A stretch of DNA of 64,000 nucleotides from an uncultured Roseobacter sp. (GCF_947495025.1 NZ_CANLXG010000004.1:1-64000); one strand, 5' to 3'; positions 36,544 through 45,980 are shown, counted from the stretch's first letter. Numbers and translations: made by a program. Notes: generated by a model from the letters alone, not told the origin.

Positions 36544-37569
36544 TCAGCCGGCTGACGCGACCGCCAGGCCTTCTGCATCAAAGAAATGCGTTCTGCCATC
36601 CTCAAAGGAAAGGCCACAGACATCCCCCGGCGCAAGTTCTGTATCGCCCGCGATACGCACAGTGATCCGGCCCGCACTACCGCAGTCCATCACGACAAAA
36701 GTGTCCGCGCCAAGATATTCCAGCACGTCAACTGTTCCGTCGATGTTGCCGGTACCGGCACCGGTCACCGTGATGTGCTCTGGTCTGATACCCACCTGCT
36801 CGGCTCTGCCGGGCTGTGCAACACCAGTGGTGCAGGACGCTGGAAAAACATTCATTCTCGGCGAGCCGATGAACTGAGCCACAAAGAGGTTCGCGGGATT
36901 TTCATAAAGTTCCCGCGGTGATCCGACCTGTGCGATCCTGCCACCATCCAGAACCACGATCCGGTCGGCGAGTGTCATCGCCTCTACCTGGTCGTGGGTG
37001 ACATAGATCATTGTGGACCTGAGTGTCTGGTGAAGTTTTGCGATCTCATACCGCATCTCAACACGCAGCGCGGCATCGAGGTTCGAAAGAGGTTCGTCGA
37101 ACAGGAAGGCAGTGGGGTCACGAACGATTGAACGCCCGATGGCGACGCGCTGACGCTGGCCGCCCGAAAGGTCCTTTGGTCGCCGGTCGAGGTACGCGTC
37201 GAGCTTGAGCACACGTGCTGCCTCATCCACTTTTTCCTCGATTTCAGCGGCAGGCAGGCCCGCCGATTTCAGAGGAAAACCCACATTGTCCCGCACGGAC
37301 ATATGCGGATAGAGCGCATAGCTCTGGAACACCATCGCAAGGCCGCGTTTGTTGGGGGGCTCTGCCGTGGCGTCGCGGCCGGCAATGATAATCTGCCCGC
37401 GCGATGTCTCCTCGAGCCCGGCGATCATGCGCAGCAGCGTGGACTTCCCACAGCCCGAGGGGCCAACGAAAATAATGAACTCGCCTTCTTCGATTTCCAG
37501 ATCAACACCTTTGATGACCTGAACCTCACCATACCATTTCTCGACGGTTTTCAGTGCAATTGAAGACAT
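36544..37569 (-). CDS. Sugar ABC transporter ATPase (UgpC/MalK type)
   Basis: A 341-residue ATPase with Walker [10 protein letters not shown], signature LSGGQRQR, Walker [13 protein letters not shown], the switch His in [12 protein letters not shown], and a C-terminal OB-type regulatory domain (about residues 235-335). It energises uptake by the two permeases encoded upstream. The start ATG at 37569 overlaps the stop of the hydrolase gene as TAATG, so translation is coupled; an upstream frame extension of 14 residues is unlikely. It is the last gene of the operon. Confidence 0.93.
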   Translation of the reverse strand: MSSIALKTVEKWYGEVQVIKGVDLEIEEGEFIIFVGPSGCGKSTLLRMIAGLEETSRGQIIIAGRDATAEPPNKRGLAMVFQSYALYPHMSVRDNVGFPLKSAGLPAAEIEEKVDEAARVLKLDAYLDRRPKDLSGGQRQRVAIGRSIVRDPTAFLFDEPLSNLDAALRVEMRYEIAKLHQTLRSTMIYVTHDQVEAMTLADRIVVLDGGRIAQVGSPRELYENPANLFVAQFIGSPRMNVFPASCTTGVAQPGRAEQVGIRPEHITVTGAGTGNIDGTVDVLEYLGADTFVVMDCGSAGRITVRIAGDTELAPGDVCGLSFEDGRTHFFDAEGLAVASAG

Positions 37570-38825
37570 TATGCGGCCCCCTGACATGTTTCCGGAGACT
37601 GGCCGGCCCATCCAAGCCAGACAGCAGCTGTCCAGGTAAAGGACCCTCCACCAGCAGGTGCACCGGTGAGCGGGTCGTAGTATTCGGCAAAACCGTGTTG
37701 CTCCATCAACCGGGCGGTGTCCTGACGGATGCGGTGCGCCAGGTCATGATGGCCCTGTTCCTCAAGGCCGGAGCCGACCAGATAATTCATGATGGGCCAT
37801 GTCGGTCCGCGCCAGTAGCGCAGCGGCTCGAACCCTTCGGCCTTCGGATCAAAGCTTGCAAGGCCGTATTCGGCAGCGCCAAGCATCCTTTCAAGCGCGG
37901 GGCGTGCGCGGTCGTCGTCAATACCGGCATACCAGCACAACGACGAGGCATTGCTCAGCACTCCGTTGAACAGCCCTGTGTGCACATCGCGGCTGTCATA
38001 GCTGCCGGTTTCGTCGTTCCAGAGCGACTGTGCGCCTTCTTCCAGCGTCCGGATCCATTCTTCGACTTCCGAGACATCCTGTCCGAAGCGACGGCCCATG
38101 GTTTCCAGATCGCGCTGGGCACGCAGGAGCGTGAAGGTCATCGTAGGGTCAGCGACCCGAAAGGGGTTGAGCTCCAGAAGCCGTGCCTGGTCCCAGTTGA
38201 CCGATACGCCGATCTGCACCAGCTTTATGTAACGGTCGTAGTCGTATTTGGTCGGGCGCATGGCCGGATCGACATGGCTTGTATCGCGACGCGTGTAGGT
38301 ACCCACATCACTCGGGTCGATAGCACGCATGGCGTTGTCCCAGTCCGGCGCATTGTCACGTCCGGCCTCCCAGGGATGGGTGACGCAGACAGCACCCTGA
38401 TCGAGGCGCCACGTCATGAACCAGCGGTGCCACTCCTTCAGCTTTGGCCAGATGGCGCGGGCCCGGGCCTCGCCTGTCGGATCGGCGGCCAGCATTTTTG
38501 CCATGAAGGAGGCCGCGACCGGCGGCTGACTGATGCCCGAAGAGGGGATCGGGCCGCGACCCTTCCAGACATCCGGTCCCGGGTAATAGCCCGGGTCGGG
38601 TCTGTGAAAGAGAATGTGGGGGATCATGCCGTCTTCCCACTGGCCGGCAACCAGAGTTTCCAGCTCCTGCCAACCGCGTGCAGGATCGAAGGTCGAAAAC
38701 CCCCACGCGGCAAAGGCACTGTCCCAGTTCCACTGATAGGGATACAGGCCATGTGTGGGCAGCGTGTAACCGCCTTTGTCGTTCTGGCGGAGAATGTTTC
38801 GTGCGCGTTCTGTCAGATCAGTCAT
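37569..38825 (-). CDS. GH63-type glycosidase, probable glucosyl/mannosylglycerate hydrolase
   Basis: A 418-residue (alpha/alpha)6-barrel glycosidase. The aromatic-rich N-terminus ([15 protein letters not shown]), the core segment [17 protein letters not shown] and the terminal [10 protein letters not shown] resemble bacterial mannosylglycerate/glucosylglycerate hydrolases of family GH63. Length also fits these, at about 420 residues. No signal peptide is seen, so it acts on an imported substrate. The position among ABC transporter genes, where aglA-type GH13 enzymes sit in related operons, supports hydrolysis of a small imported glycoside, plausibly a compatible solute. The exact substrate is inferred. 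Confidence 0.78.
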   Translation of the reverse strand: MTDLTERARNILRQNDKGGYTLPTHGLYPYQWNWDSAFAAWGFSTFDPARGWQELETLVAGQWEDGMIPHILFHRPDPGYYPGPDVWKGRGPIPSSGISQPPVAASFMAKMLAADPTGEARARAIWPKLKEWHRWFMTWRLDQGAVCVTHPWEAGRDNAPDWDNAMRAIDPSDVGTYTRRDTSHVDPAMRPTKYDYDRYIKLVQIGVSVNWDQARLLELNPFRVADPTMTFTLLRAQRDLETMGRRFGQDVSEVEEWIRTLEEGAQSLWNDETGSYDSRDVHTGLFNGVLSNASSLCWYAGIDDDRARPALERMLGAAEYGLASFDPKAEGFEPLRYWRGPTWPIMNYLVGSGLEEQGHHDLAHRIRQDTARLMEQHGFAEYYDPLTGAPAGGGSFTWTAAVWLGWAGQSPETCQGAA

Positions 38826-38886
38826 TGCTCGGTCCTCGTGCCGGCGCGCTGCAACGGGGCAGCAGCGTTATTGTCAGGTGCATGTG

Positions 38887-40095
38887 TCATCCTTTCACCG
38901 AGCCGGCCGTAAGGCCCTTTGTCATGAAACGTTCCAGTCCCAGGAAAATTGCCATGATCGGAACGGTCGCGATCACCGAACCGGCCATCAGGTGCTGGCG
39001 CGGGATTTCCGAAGAATTCAGCGATGCAATGCCACGGGTCAGGGTGAATTTGCTCGGATCATCCAGCAGCATGAAAGCCAGCAGGAACTCGTTCCAGGCG
39101 ATCATGAAGACATAGAGTGATACCGATGCCATTGCGGGCAGAGAGAGCGGCAGCGTTATTTTCCAGATGACCTGGAGACGGTTGAGGCCGTCCATGAGAC
39201 CCGCCTCCTCGACCTCGCCGGGCAGCCCCCGGAAGTAGCCCTGCAGCATATAAAGAGCCACAGGAATCGTGGTCACCGGATAGATCATGATGATCCCTGC
39301 AATCGAGTTACGCAGGCCCGTCATCGAAAAGGCGATGTAGATAGGCAGCGCAAGAACGATCATGGGCACCATATAGATCAGCAGGATCGACCGCGAGAAC
39401 GCCGCGCGCCCCTTAAAGCGCAGTCTTGCAACCGCATAGGCACCGGGGATCGCGAAAAGCAGCGTGATAATTACTGTCAGTACCGAGATCACGAAAGAAT
39501 TCAGCAGATATGTACCAAAGTTGAACTGGCTGAACAGTTCTTCGTAGGACCGGAACAGTTCCGCGCCACGGGAAAGCTCGATAGAAAAATCCAGTGGGTT
39601 CTGGATCATCTCAGACTGATTTTTCAGGCTTGTCAGAACCATCACATAAAATGGGATCAGCACGATTGCTGTGAAAAAGATGTACCCAAAGCCAGTAAGA
39701 AAGCGGATCACCGAGGCTTCAAAAACATGCCGGTTTATTGCGCCGGTCTCGACATCCTCGAGCATGATCCACAGCCCCAGAGCTGAAAATCCGGCAGTGG
39801 CGAACGCCCCCAGAACGGCTGAGAACCCGGAGACGTTTTCGCCGATTACGATGGGGCCGAAACCGGCCAGGGTCGCCGCGGTGACCGCGAGCGCGGCGAC
39901 GGCTGGTTGCCACGACTTTCCGCGGATGCAGGCGAAACCGGTCAGAATACCCCAGACCATTGCGCCGGTGCCCGACGGCCGGAAGGCAGAGCCCGTTGAA
40001 AAACTCATAGCGACGGCGACAGTCGTGGCGATGATAAACAGCCACAGCACACCGAGCACAGGCGCGGTGATATACCCATAACGGAGCATGCTCAT
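38887..40095 (-). CDS. Sugar ABC transporter permease (MalG type) with N-terminal membrane extension
   Basis: A 402-residue permease. The conserved six-helix core starts at about residue 130 (GYIFFTAIVLIPFYVMVLTS) and carries the EAA loop GEVEEAGLMDGLNRLQVIW near residue 310. Most MalG-like permeases are about 280 residues long. Here the first 125 residues add about four helices, as in AglG-like members. Its ATG overlaps the stop of the other permease gene as ATGA. It forms the channel together with that permease. Confidence 0.9.
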   Translation of the reverse strand: MSMLRYGYITAPVLGVLWLFIIATTVAVAMSFSTGSAFRPSGTGAMVWGILTGFACIRGKSWQPAVAALAVTAATLAGFGPIVIGENVSGFSAVLGAFATAGFSALGLWIMLEDVETGAINRHVFEASVIRFLTGFGYIFFTAIVLIPFYVMVLTSLKNQSEMIQNPLDFSIELSRGAELFRSYEELFSQFNFGTYLLNSFVISVLTVIITLLFAIPGAYAVARLRFKGRAAFSRSILLIYMVPMIVLALPIYIAFSMTGLRNSIAGIIMIYPVTTIPVALYMLQGYFRGLPGEVEEAGLMDGLNRLQVIWKITLPLSLPAMASVSLYVFMIAWNEFLLAFMLLDDPSKFTLTRGIASLNSSEIPRQHLMAGSVIATVPIMAIFLGLERFMTKGLTAGSVKG

Positions 40096-41336
40096 AGCCC
40101 TTCCTCCCGGCTGATAAATCTGAAGAAGAAGACAGAGAAGAGCAGCAGGCAGCCAAAGATAACCACGGCAACCGCCGCACCTGCGCCGATATTGGAGATG
40201 GCAAATGCCTGTTCGTAGACATTCACAGTCAGTGTTCGCGTGCCGGCGTTGCCGCCGGTCAGCAGGAAAATGTCGTCGAATTTGTTGAAGGTCCAGATGA
40301 ACCGCAACAGGAACAACACACTGAGAATACCCAGCAACTGCGGCACCGACAGCGCCCAGAACTGCTGGAACGGCGATGCGCCATCCATATCGGCGGCCTC
40401 GTACATATCCGTGTCAATGCTCTGCATGCGTGCCAGGATGAAAAGGAAGGACAGCGGGAAGTACCGCCAGATTTCAAAGACGGTGACCATGATCAGCGCC
40501 AGCGGTCGCTCTCCGAAGAAATTGATCGACTGCTGCGTCACACCCATCTGTACCAGCAACGCGTTTGCCGAACCTGAAAACGGGTCAAACAGAATGATCC
40601 AGGCAAATGCCACGGCGATCACCGGCGAGACGTAGGGAAAAAGATACAGACCGCGCAGGATGCCCTGTCCGCGGAAGGACTTGTTCAGCAGAAGTGCTGC
40701 GAAAAGGCCAAAGAGCAGCGCGCCTATGGTGCCGAACACGGTATAGAAAAGCGTGACCCAGAGCACCTCCCAGAATTCGTCCCCGTCAAAAACACGGGCG
40801 AAGTTGTTAAAGGTAAAGGTCGCGTTGGTCAGAATGTTGGAGCTTTTGCCACTGATGGCAACCGGACTGTCCTGGGGGCGCAGGCCGTTGTCGAGATAGG
40901 CCTGTTCAACCGTCACCGGGATCATAAGGCGCTCGCGCTGACCACCCTCCCAGTCGCCAAGATCACACCTCAGATCGCGCCCTTCGAGCACACAGCGCTC
41001 GTCAAGCGTGCCGACGACAAGGCCCTCCGGGATGACATCCGCAATACCTACGCCGGTAATGGGTTGTTCCTGAGATGAATTGCGCAGGCGGTAACGGATA
41101 TTGGCCTGATCTCCGGCGGCTTCAAAATCGCCACGGATATCCTCGCGCACGACCATCTCCGGGGCGCGCAGATCAGACAGGGAAACCGGCTTTACCGATA
41201 TCCAGAAAATTGCGAGCAGGGGCAACACAACGACCAGTGCGACAGCGGTGATCGTGGGTGCCAGCAGGCCCCAGGCCAGCCGCGCTTCCAGCCGCGCGAG
41301 GGGGCCCGTGCCCTTCGGTGGAACAGCATCAGTCAT
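40092..41336 (-). CDS. Sugar ABC transporter permease (MalF type) with DUF11-like periplasmic insert
   Basis: A 414-residue permease. After the first helix (about residues 25-48) comes a periplasmic insert at about 55-165. Its core resembles a DUF11-type beta-sandwich (YRLRNSSQ, GVGIADVIPEGLVVG, RDLRCDLGDWEGGQRERLMI) with two cysteines, 115 and 124, placed to form a disulfide. The rest is the usual core with the EAA loop YEAADMDGASPFQQFWAL. MalF of E. coli also has a large periplasmic loop that touches the binding protein, but it lies elsewhere in the fold. The insert probably docks the solute-binding protein. Confidence 0.88.
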   Translation of the reverse strand: MTDAVPPKGTGPLARLEARLAWGLLAPTITAVALVVVLPLLAIFWISVKPVSLSDLRAPEMVVREDIRGDFEAAGDQANIRYRLRNSSQEQPITGVGIADVIPEGLVVGTLDERCVLEGRDLRCDLGDWEGGQRERLMIPVTVEQAYLDNGLRPQDSPVAISGKSSNILTNATFTFNNFARVFDGDEFWEVLWVTLFYTVFGTIGALLFGLFAALLLNKSFRGQGILRGLYLFPYVSPVIAVAFAWIILFDPFSGSANALLVQMGVTQQSINFFGERPLALIMVTVFEIWRYFPLSFLFILARMQSIDTDMYEAADMDGASPFQQFWALSVPQLLGILSVLFLLRFIWTFNKFDDIFLLTGGNAGTRTLTVNVYEQAFAISNIGAGAAVAVVIFGCLLLFSVFFFRFISREEGL

Positions 41337-41365
41337 GGTTCATCCTGAAATCAGATAAGGCAAGA

Positions 41366-41390
41366 GGAGGCGGCGGCAGGCGCCGCCTCC
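41366..41390 (-). promoter_or_regulatory. Strong intercistronic hairpin after the binding-protein gene
   Basis: GGAGGCGGCG (41366-41375) and CGCCGCCTCC (41381-41390) form a perfect 10-bp stem with a 5-nt loop. On the transcribed strand it follows the binding-protein stop by 15 bases and precedes the first permease. Such hairpins often stabilise the upstream message or attenuate the downstream part, so that binding protein is made in excess. Confidence 0.65.
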
Positions 41391-41405
41391 GGCGGTGCGC
41401 TGGTC

Positions 41406-42758
41406 TTACTGTACGCTGGCAATCGCCGTGTTCAGCTCTGCGACGGTGGCCGCTGCGTCCCGTTCGCCGTCAATGAATTCCCGTACGAGGCGGTTGATCA
41501 CCTGGCTGTTGATGATCTTGGAGGCCACTGCGAGCTGACCGTCCGAGACGCCCCAGCGTTGTGCTACGTCCAGACCGCCAACGATCTCATCGATCATCGC
41601 CTGGTCATACAGGTCGCCGAGCGGCGCTTTGCGGTCTACACCCACATCCAGTGTGGCCCACAGGTCAGAGAACTGGCCCGGGTTCTCCGCCGTTCCGCGC
41701 CGCACCGGGAATTTGCCTTCCGGCGCGATGGCCAGCGTCTGACCGTAGCCCTCATTCATTGAATACTGCACGAATTCCATTGCTGCATCCGTAGAGGCGT
41801 CTGATGTGATCCCGAAATAGCGGATGTCACCCCAGGCAGCGCCGTCCGGGTTGGACGGACCGGCAAAGTTTGTAACGATGCCAGTCGCCGCTGCAAGATC
41901 GCGCGAAGTCGGGTCATCATTTATTGTGGGTGGTGCACTGTCGCGCAGTCCGGCCAGTTCATCGAGGATAAACGGTGACCAGATGATCATTGCCGCATTG
42001 CCTGAGAAATACAGCGTCCGGGACTGATCCCAGTAGAGATCCCCGGGAGGAGAGGCTTTTGCGATTGCCTTGTAGAACTCCAGTACCTCAATGGTGGCCG
42101 CCTCATCCAGCGGTTCGATCCCGTCGGGCCCGACCGGCGAGACGCCATTGGCAAGGAAAACGTGTTCCAGCACCTGTGACATGAAATTCTCGTCGATCTT
42201 GGTTGCTGCGACAAAGCCATACATCGATGGCGGGTTGTGCAGTGCCTCGACCGCTGCAAGGACATTGGCGTAGGTGGTTGGTGGTTCGAGTCCTGCTTCC
42301 TCGAACTTGTCGGCGCGATAGACCAGCATCTGCGTCCAGCCATCCACCGGAACAGAGGCGTAGCCGTCTGCATTTGCAGCCATGCCGAGAGCACCCGGCG
42401 CGAAGGTGTCTTCGCCAAGAGCTTCGATCACGTCAGTGGCCGCGTCCGTGTCCAGAATACCCGCGTCTGCCCATGGAAGTGCATACTGCAGCGGGTGATA
42501 GATCACATCCGGAAGGTCGCCGGCTGCGAAAGCAGCAGTCGCCCGCGTACCAAGATCAGATTCCGTGACCGGGATAACCTCTACGGTGTGTCCGGTGGCG
42601 GCTGCAAAATCAGACGCCATCTGTTCCTGCCGCGCCAGACGCTCGGGCTGCTCTTCGGTTGTCCAGAAGCGGATGGATTCTGCGTTGGCAGCGACCGACG
42701 ACAGGCAAAGTGCCATCGCCACGCCGGCCAGCAGTGTGGATTTGTGGTTGAGTTTCAT
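41406..42758 (-). CDS. Extracellular sugar-binding protein of the ABC transporter
   Basis: A 450-residue periplasmic protein. The signal peptide is clear (MKLNHKSTLLAGVAMALCLS, cleavage after AANA), and the mature part has the family 1 solute-binding fold (IRFWTTEEQPERLARQEQMA, then LPDVIYHPLQYALPWADAG). The ATG at 42758 has GGGAGGAAG upstream and is preferred over the longer frame. It captures the substrate and delivers it to the two permeases. It starts 25 bases after the lacI stop, so the regulator gene is the first gene of this unit. The ligand is probably an oligosaccharide or glycosylglycerate. Confidence 0.92.
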   Translation of the reverse strand: MKLNHKSTLLAGVAMALCLSSVAANAESIRFWTTEEQPERLARQEQMASDFAAATGHTVEVIPVTESDLGTRATAAFAAGDLPDVIYHPLQYALPWADAGILDTDAATDVIEALGEDTFAPGALGMAANADGYASVPVDGWTQMLVYRADKFEEAGLEPPTTYANVLAAVEALHNPPSMYGFVAATKIDENFMSQVLEHVFLANGVSPVGPDGIEPLDEAATIEVLEFYKAIAKASPPGDLYWDQSRTLYFSGNAAMIIWSPFILDELAGLRDSAPPTINDDPTSRDLAAATGIVTNFAGPSNPDGAAWGDIRYFGITSDASTDAAMEFVQYSMNEGYGQTLAIAPEGKFPVRRGTAENPGQFSDLWATLDVGVDRKAPLGDLYDQAMIDEIVGGLDVAQRWGVSDGQLAVASKIINSQVINRLVREFIDGERDAAATVAELNTAIASVQ

Positions 42759-42783
42759 TGTCTTCCTCCCATTGAAGTTCTGT

Positions 42784-43887
42784 TTAAGCGGCGTGTTGTG
42801 CCACGCGCCCGGCAATTTCGCCGGATGTGAGTGCAGGCGGGCCTGCGGATCCGCGATCCAGAAAGACCGCCTGTTCGGTTTCGCGCAGATCCTGCGGGTC
42901 CTCGCCCCGTATTCTGCGGATCAGCAGGCTGCTGAGCGTGCTGCCCGACCTGGTGAAATTGACGGCATATGTGCTGAGCGGAGGCGTCGCATGAGCGCCA
43001 TCGGGTGTTCCGTCATACGACAGCGTCGACAGGTCGGAACCGATCACGAGGCCGCATTCTGCCGCTGCCCGGTACACACCCAGAGCGGCCATATCGACAG
43101 CACAGACGATCGCCGTCGGCGGCGCGGGCAGCCGAAGCATCCGCAGCGCTTCGAGGCGACCTTCGGCAATTGTCACGGCGTCATCGCCCATCAGATGCGC
43201 GTCTGCCTCCAGACCTGCCTCCTGCATGCCCAGCAAAAAACCGTCACGGCGCAAGGCCGCATAATTGTATTGCAGGCCGCCATTGATAAAGCCGATGCGA
43301 CTGTGTCCCAGAGCGGCCAGTCTGCGCACTGCGTCCTGCATCGCATCCTCGCCCAGCAGATCGAACCAGGCGCAGTCTGTGGGATCGGCTGTCCGGCCGA
43401 ACAGAACAAAGGGAATGCGTTTGCGGCGGAGAAGCTCGATGCGGTCATCGTGCACCAGTGTGCGGGGAATGATAAATCCGTCCACTTTGCGATCCCGGAT
43501 CATCGACGAAAAAGTCTCGAGTGTGTGGTCCGGATCGTTGGCCGCAGCCAGGGTCAGCGTCCAGCCCTCGGCGCTCGCACCCTGCGATACCCCTGCCAGG
43601 AATTCTGCAAGGAACGGGCGGTGTGCGTCGTGGTCCGCCATCTGGATCACAAGTCCGACCGACCGGGTCAGACCGGTGCGGATCGCCTGCGCAAAGCTGA
43701 GCGGATTGTACCCCATTTTTTCGGCCATGCGCCGCACCCTCAGGCGGGTGCCTTCCGCAATATCCGGGTAGTCGTTGAGTGCTCGGGACACTGTTGATTT
43801 CGTCAGGCCAAGCGCATCGGAAACGTCAGAAATCGTCACCCGGTTTGCACCGGTATTCTGCACCGACTGATCCGCTGCTGTCCGCAA
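42784..43887 (-). CDS. LacI-family transcriptional repressor
   Basis: A 367-residue regulator. The LacI-type helix-turn-helix is at about residues 17-40 (VTISDVSDALGLTKSTVSRA), followed by the hinge (MAEKMGYNPLSFAQAIRTG) and a periplasmic-binding-protein-like effector domain. It is the first gene of the glycoside operon, and a perfect CG-centred palindrome lies 32 bp upstream of its start. Autorepression with the rest of the operon is the simplest model, with the imported glycoside as inducer. Confidence 0.92.
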   Translation of the reverse strand: MRTAADQSVQNTGANRVTISDVSDALGLTKSTVSRALNDYPDIAEGTRLRVRRMAEKMGYNPLSFAQAIRTGLTRSVGLVIQMADHDAHRPFLAEFLAGVSQGASAEGWTLTLAAANDPDHTLETFSSMIRDRKVDGFIIPRTLVHDDRIELLRRKRIPFVLFGRTADPTDCAWFDLLGEDAMQDAVRRLAALGHSRIGFINGGLQYNYAALRRDGFLLGMQEAGLEADAHLMGDDAVTIAEGRLEALRMLRLPAPPTAIVCAVDMAALGVYRAAAECGLVIGSDLSTLSYDGTPDGAHATPPLSTYAVNFTRSGSTLSSLLIRRIRGEDPQDLRETEQAVFLDRGSAGPPALTSGEIAGRVAQHAA

Positions 43888-43918
43888 AACACTGTCCTCC
43901 CTGGAATCAGGGTGAGTT

Positions 43919-43934
43919 CCGAAACCGGTTTCGG
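43919..43934. promoter_or_regulatory. Putative LacI operator
   Basis: CCGAAACCGGTTTCGG is a perfect 16-bp palindrome with the central CpG characteristic of LacI-family operators. It sits 32 bp upstream of the lacI start codon, where it would overlap the operon promoter. The 215-bp gap at 43888-44102 has no other evident feature. Confidence 0.7.
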
Positions 43935-44102
43935 CAAGGGAAAATGCGGCTTTCTCCGATCCGGTTGCTCCGTACCCGATTGCCTGATCGCCGTCTGGAG
44001 GTGTTTCTGCACAAAGCGAAGCCGTCTCCGGATTTCAACCAAAGGCGGCAGATCATTATGTTTTCATGGACCTTTCGCGAAGTGTTCGCTGGTGTCAGAA
44101 CC

Positions 44103-45665
44103 TTATTCGGGTTGCCATTCCCGGCGCGTGAAACCAACGAATGTATCGCCCAGTTCAGTGGTCACATTCCGCGCAAGAACCTCGCGGATCGTGCTGGTGT
44201 TCTGGATCGCTTTCCAGCCCGGACCGGAAAAAGTCGAGGGTTTGAACACGTGTTTCGACAGCAGGGGATTCGTCAGTGCCTGGCTGAATGCATCAAGCGC
44301 GACAAAAATCAGAATGACGTTTGGCAGAGGGCTGTTTTTGACCCTGTCCTCGCAGAAAAGCCCAACGTGAAAATCGACATCCCGCGTGTTCCTGTAGAAT
44401 TTGCGCAGCATTCCGGCGACCTCCGGGTCAGAGGAAATGCTTTCAAACGAAAAGGGCCGGTTCTGCCCGAGGTAGTCACAGTAGTCGGAAAACCCGGCCA
44501 GCTGACAGAAACGGTCCTGCTCAATGGACGACACTTCAATGTGAAGCAGCGGTTCTGCCGTGTTTCTCGGCCCCAGTTCTGCGGCCTGTGTCGCGCTGAT
44601 ATCAGCGAATGCGCCGCCCAATCCGCCGTCGATGAGCAGACTGTTGTTCATAAATGTGGACCCCACCGGCTGCATTTTTCCGCCCCAGCGTATCTGGTCG
44701 GGGATAAGAGCATGCCAGCGGTAAAGCAGGCTGAATTCGGTGGTGATCCAGTTTGGTTTGTTCCAGACAGCATTCCAGGCGGCCGCAGGATCTGCGCGCA
44801 GGTTGAACGGCATGGGCGAGATGTGATTGATGTAGTCCTCGACCACAATCTTGATGAACAGAACAATCACCGTATTGCGTGCTGTCTCAAAGACACGGTC
44901 GTCATCCCAGTCAGGGTTCTCAGTTTCTATTTCGCCGGCAAGGCGATTGTGTTCGCGCAGGAAAAGGGTGTTCATCATTGCTGTCTGGGGAACCGAATTG
45001 GCCCGGTCTCCGCCAAAAGCAAAGAGCCTGGCGCGCTTTTCATCGTCGATTTTGCTTTCGCCGAGCGGATGATCAAGCACGGCAAAATCAGGATCTACTT
45101 TCCCGTCTTTGTAGAGAAATGGTGCGTAATCCTCACCGTTGATCGTCTGCGTCCGCATCCGCCCCCTGCTGCCCTTCCTGTTGGATCTGAGCCGCAGAGC
45201 GTCGGTCTGATCTTCGGTTCTGCCATAGAGCGGGCAAAGGTCAATCTCGTGGTTTGACGTATTGCGTTTCAGCCGGGTTTTAACGGTTTCGCCCCCGGCG
45301 GTCAGGTCCTCTGTTTCGGTTCGGATAAATCCGTCGGTCAGGTACTGAGCAAAGGCCGGGAAAAGGCATGTCGATTTCGGACACATCCGCTGGTGCCCGT
45401 CACGGCGCCTGAACAGATCGGCAAGCGCTTCAGGGTCGGGCATGTCCACACGTTCTGAGGGCGGCAGATGGCGCCCGCTCCAGCGGCGGTCCGTGAGCCC
45501 TGCCCAGGACACATAATCGTGGCGCGTGCTCAGGGGGTGCGGGCGGAAACGGGCGCGTTTGACGACGCGATTGATCGCCCATTTATTTACGAAAGAGGCG
45601 AGAGGCGGAATTTCCTCGATGATGCGGAACAGAAATTCCTGAAGGCGGTATGAAAAACTGGCCAT
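44103..45665 (-). CDS. Cyclooxygenase-family haem peroxidase/dioxygenase
   Basis: A 520-residue protein of the animal haem peroxidase superfamily, closest in motifs to prostaglandin H synthase. It has LFLREHNRLAGEIE, the proximal block FSLLYRWHALIPD with the radical-type Tyr315 and the proximal haem ligand His318, and a C-terminal block FSDYCDYLGQNRPFSFE ... VFKPSTFSG. At the distal side the motif FAQxxTH of cyclooxygenases reads F-A-Q107-Y-L-T-D111, so the distal His is Asp while the Gln is kept. No signal peptide is evident; a hydrophobic/amphipathic N-terminus may touch membranes. A fatty-acid oxygenase with weak peroxidase function is plausible. The ATG at 45665 is chosen over a TTG eight codons upstream. 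It is divergent from the Rieske-fusion genes. Confidence 0.87.
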   Translation of the reverse strand: MASFSYRLQEFLFRIIEEIPPLASFVNKWAINRVVKRARFRPHPLSTRHDYVSWAGLTDRRWSGRHLPPSERVDMPDPEALADLFRRRDGHQRMCPKSTCLFPAFAQYLTDGFIRTETEDLTAGGETVKTRLKRNTSNHEIDLCPLYGRTEDQTDALRLRSNRKGSRGRMRTQTINGEDYAPFLYKDGKVDPDFAVLDHPLGESKIDDEKRARLFAFGGDRANSVPQTAMMNTLFLREHNRLAGEIETENPDWDDDRVFETARNTVIVLFIKIVVEDYINHISPMPFNLRADPAAAWNAVWNKPNWITTEFSLLYRWHALIPDQIRWGGKMQPVGSTFMNNSLLIDGGLGGAFADISATQAAELGPRNTAEPLLHIEVSSIEQDRFCQLAGFSDYCDYLGQNRPFSFESISSDPEVAGMLRKFYRNTRDVDFHVGLFCEDRVKNSPLPNVILIFVALDAFSQALTNPLLSKHVFKPSTFSGPGWKAIQNTSTIREVLARNVTTELGDTFVGFTRREWQPE

Positions 45666-45980
45666 GAAAATCACTCTGAAATGGGTCAACTATACGTTGA
45701 TTATCATCCGGACTTTCAATTTTTTCTAGTGAATTGTCCGGTCAGGTGGTTCAGGGCCGGTTTTATCGGCTGATTCCTGAGCGTTGCAGGATCGAACGGA
45801 TATCCCCGTGCTGATATTGTGATTGGCAATGCGCGGTCTTTCCGGGGCACAGTCAGACCGGGAGGCACTGTCAGCCATGCAACGGTTTGTCTGACACCAC
45901 AGGCACGCCGTGCTTATGGTGGGGATGAAGGCCGGGAAGAAGCGCGGCAGACACAGAATGTCCGGAATGAAAGGAATCAC
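45666..45980. promoter_or_regulatory. Divergent intergenic region between the cyclooxygenase-like and Rieske-fusion genes
   Basis: This 315-bp gap contains an AT-rich stretch at about 45690-45735, the likely site of one or both promoters. Open frames run through it on both strands (45819 onward in frame with the next gene, and 45726-46175 on the minus strand), but neither looks coding. I see no clear operator. Confidence 0.4.

Noticed and set aside
37554..38912. 452-codon open frame on the plus strand opposite the GH63-type gene
   Set aside because: It mirrors the codon bias of the hydrolase gene and spans its exact extent; it has no domain.
43779..45257. 492-codon open frame on the plus strand opposite the lacI start and the cyclooxygenase-like gene
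   Set aside because: It is antisense to two well-supported genes, its translation has no domain, and long antisense frames are expected in GC-rich codon-biased DNA.
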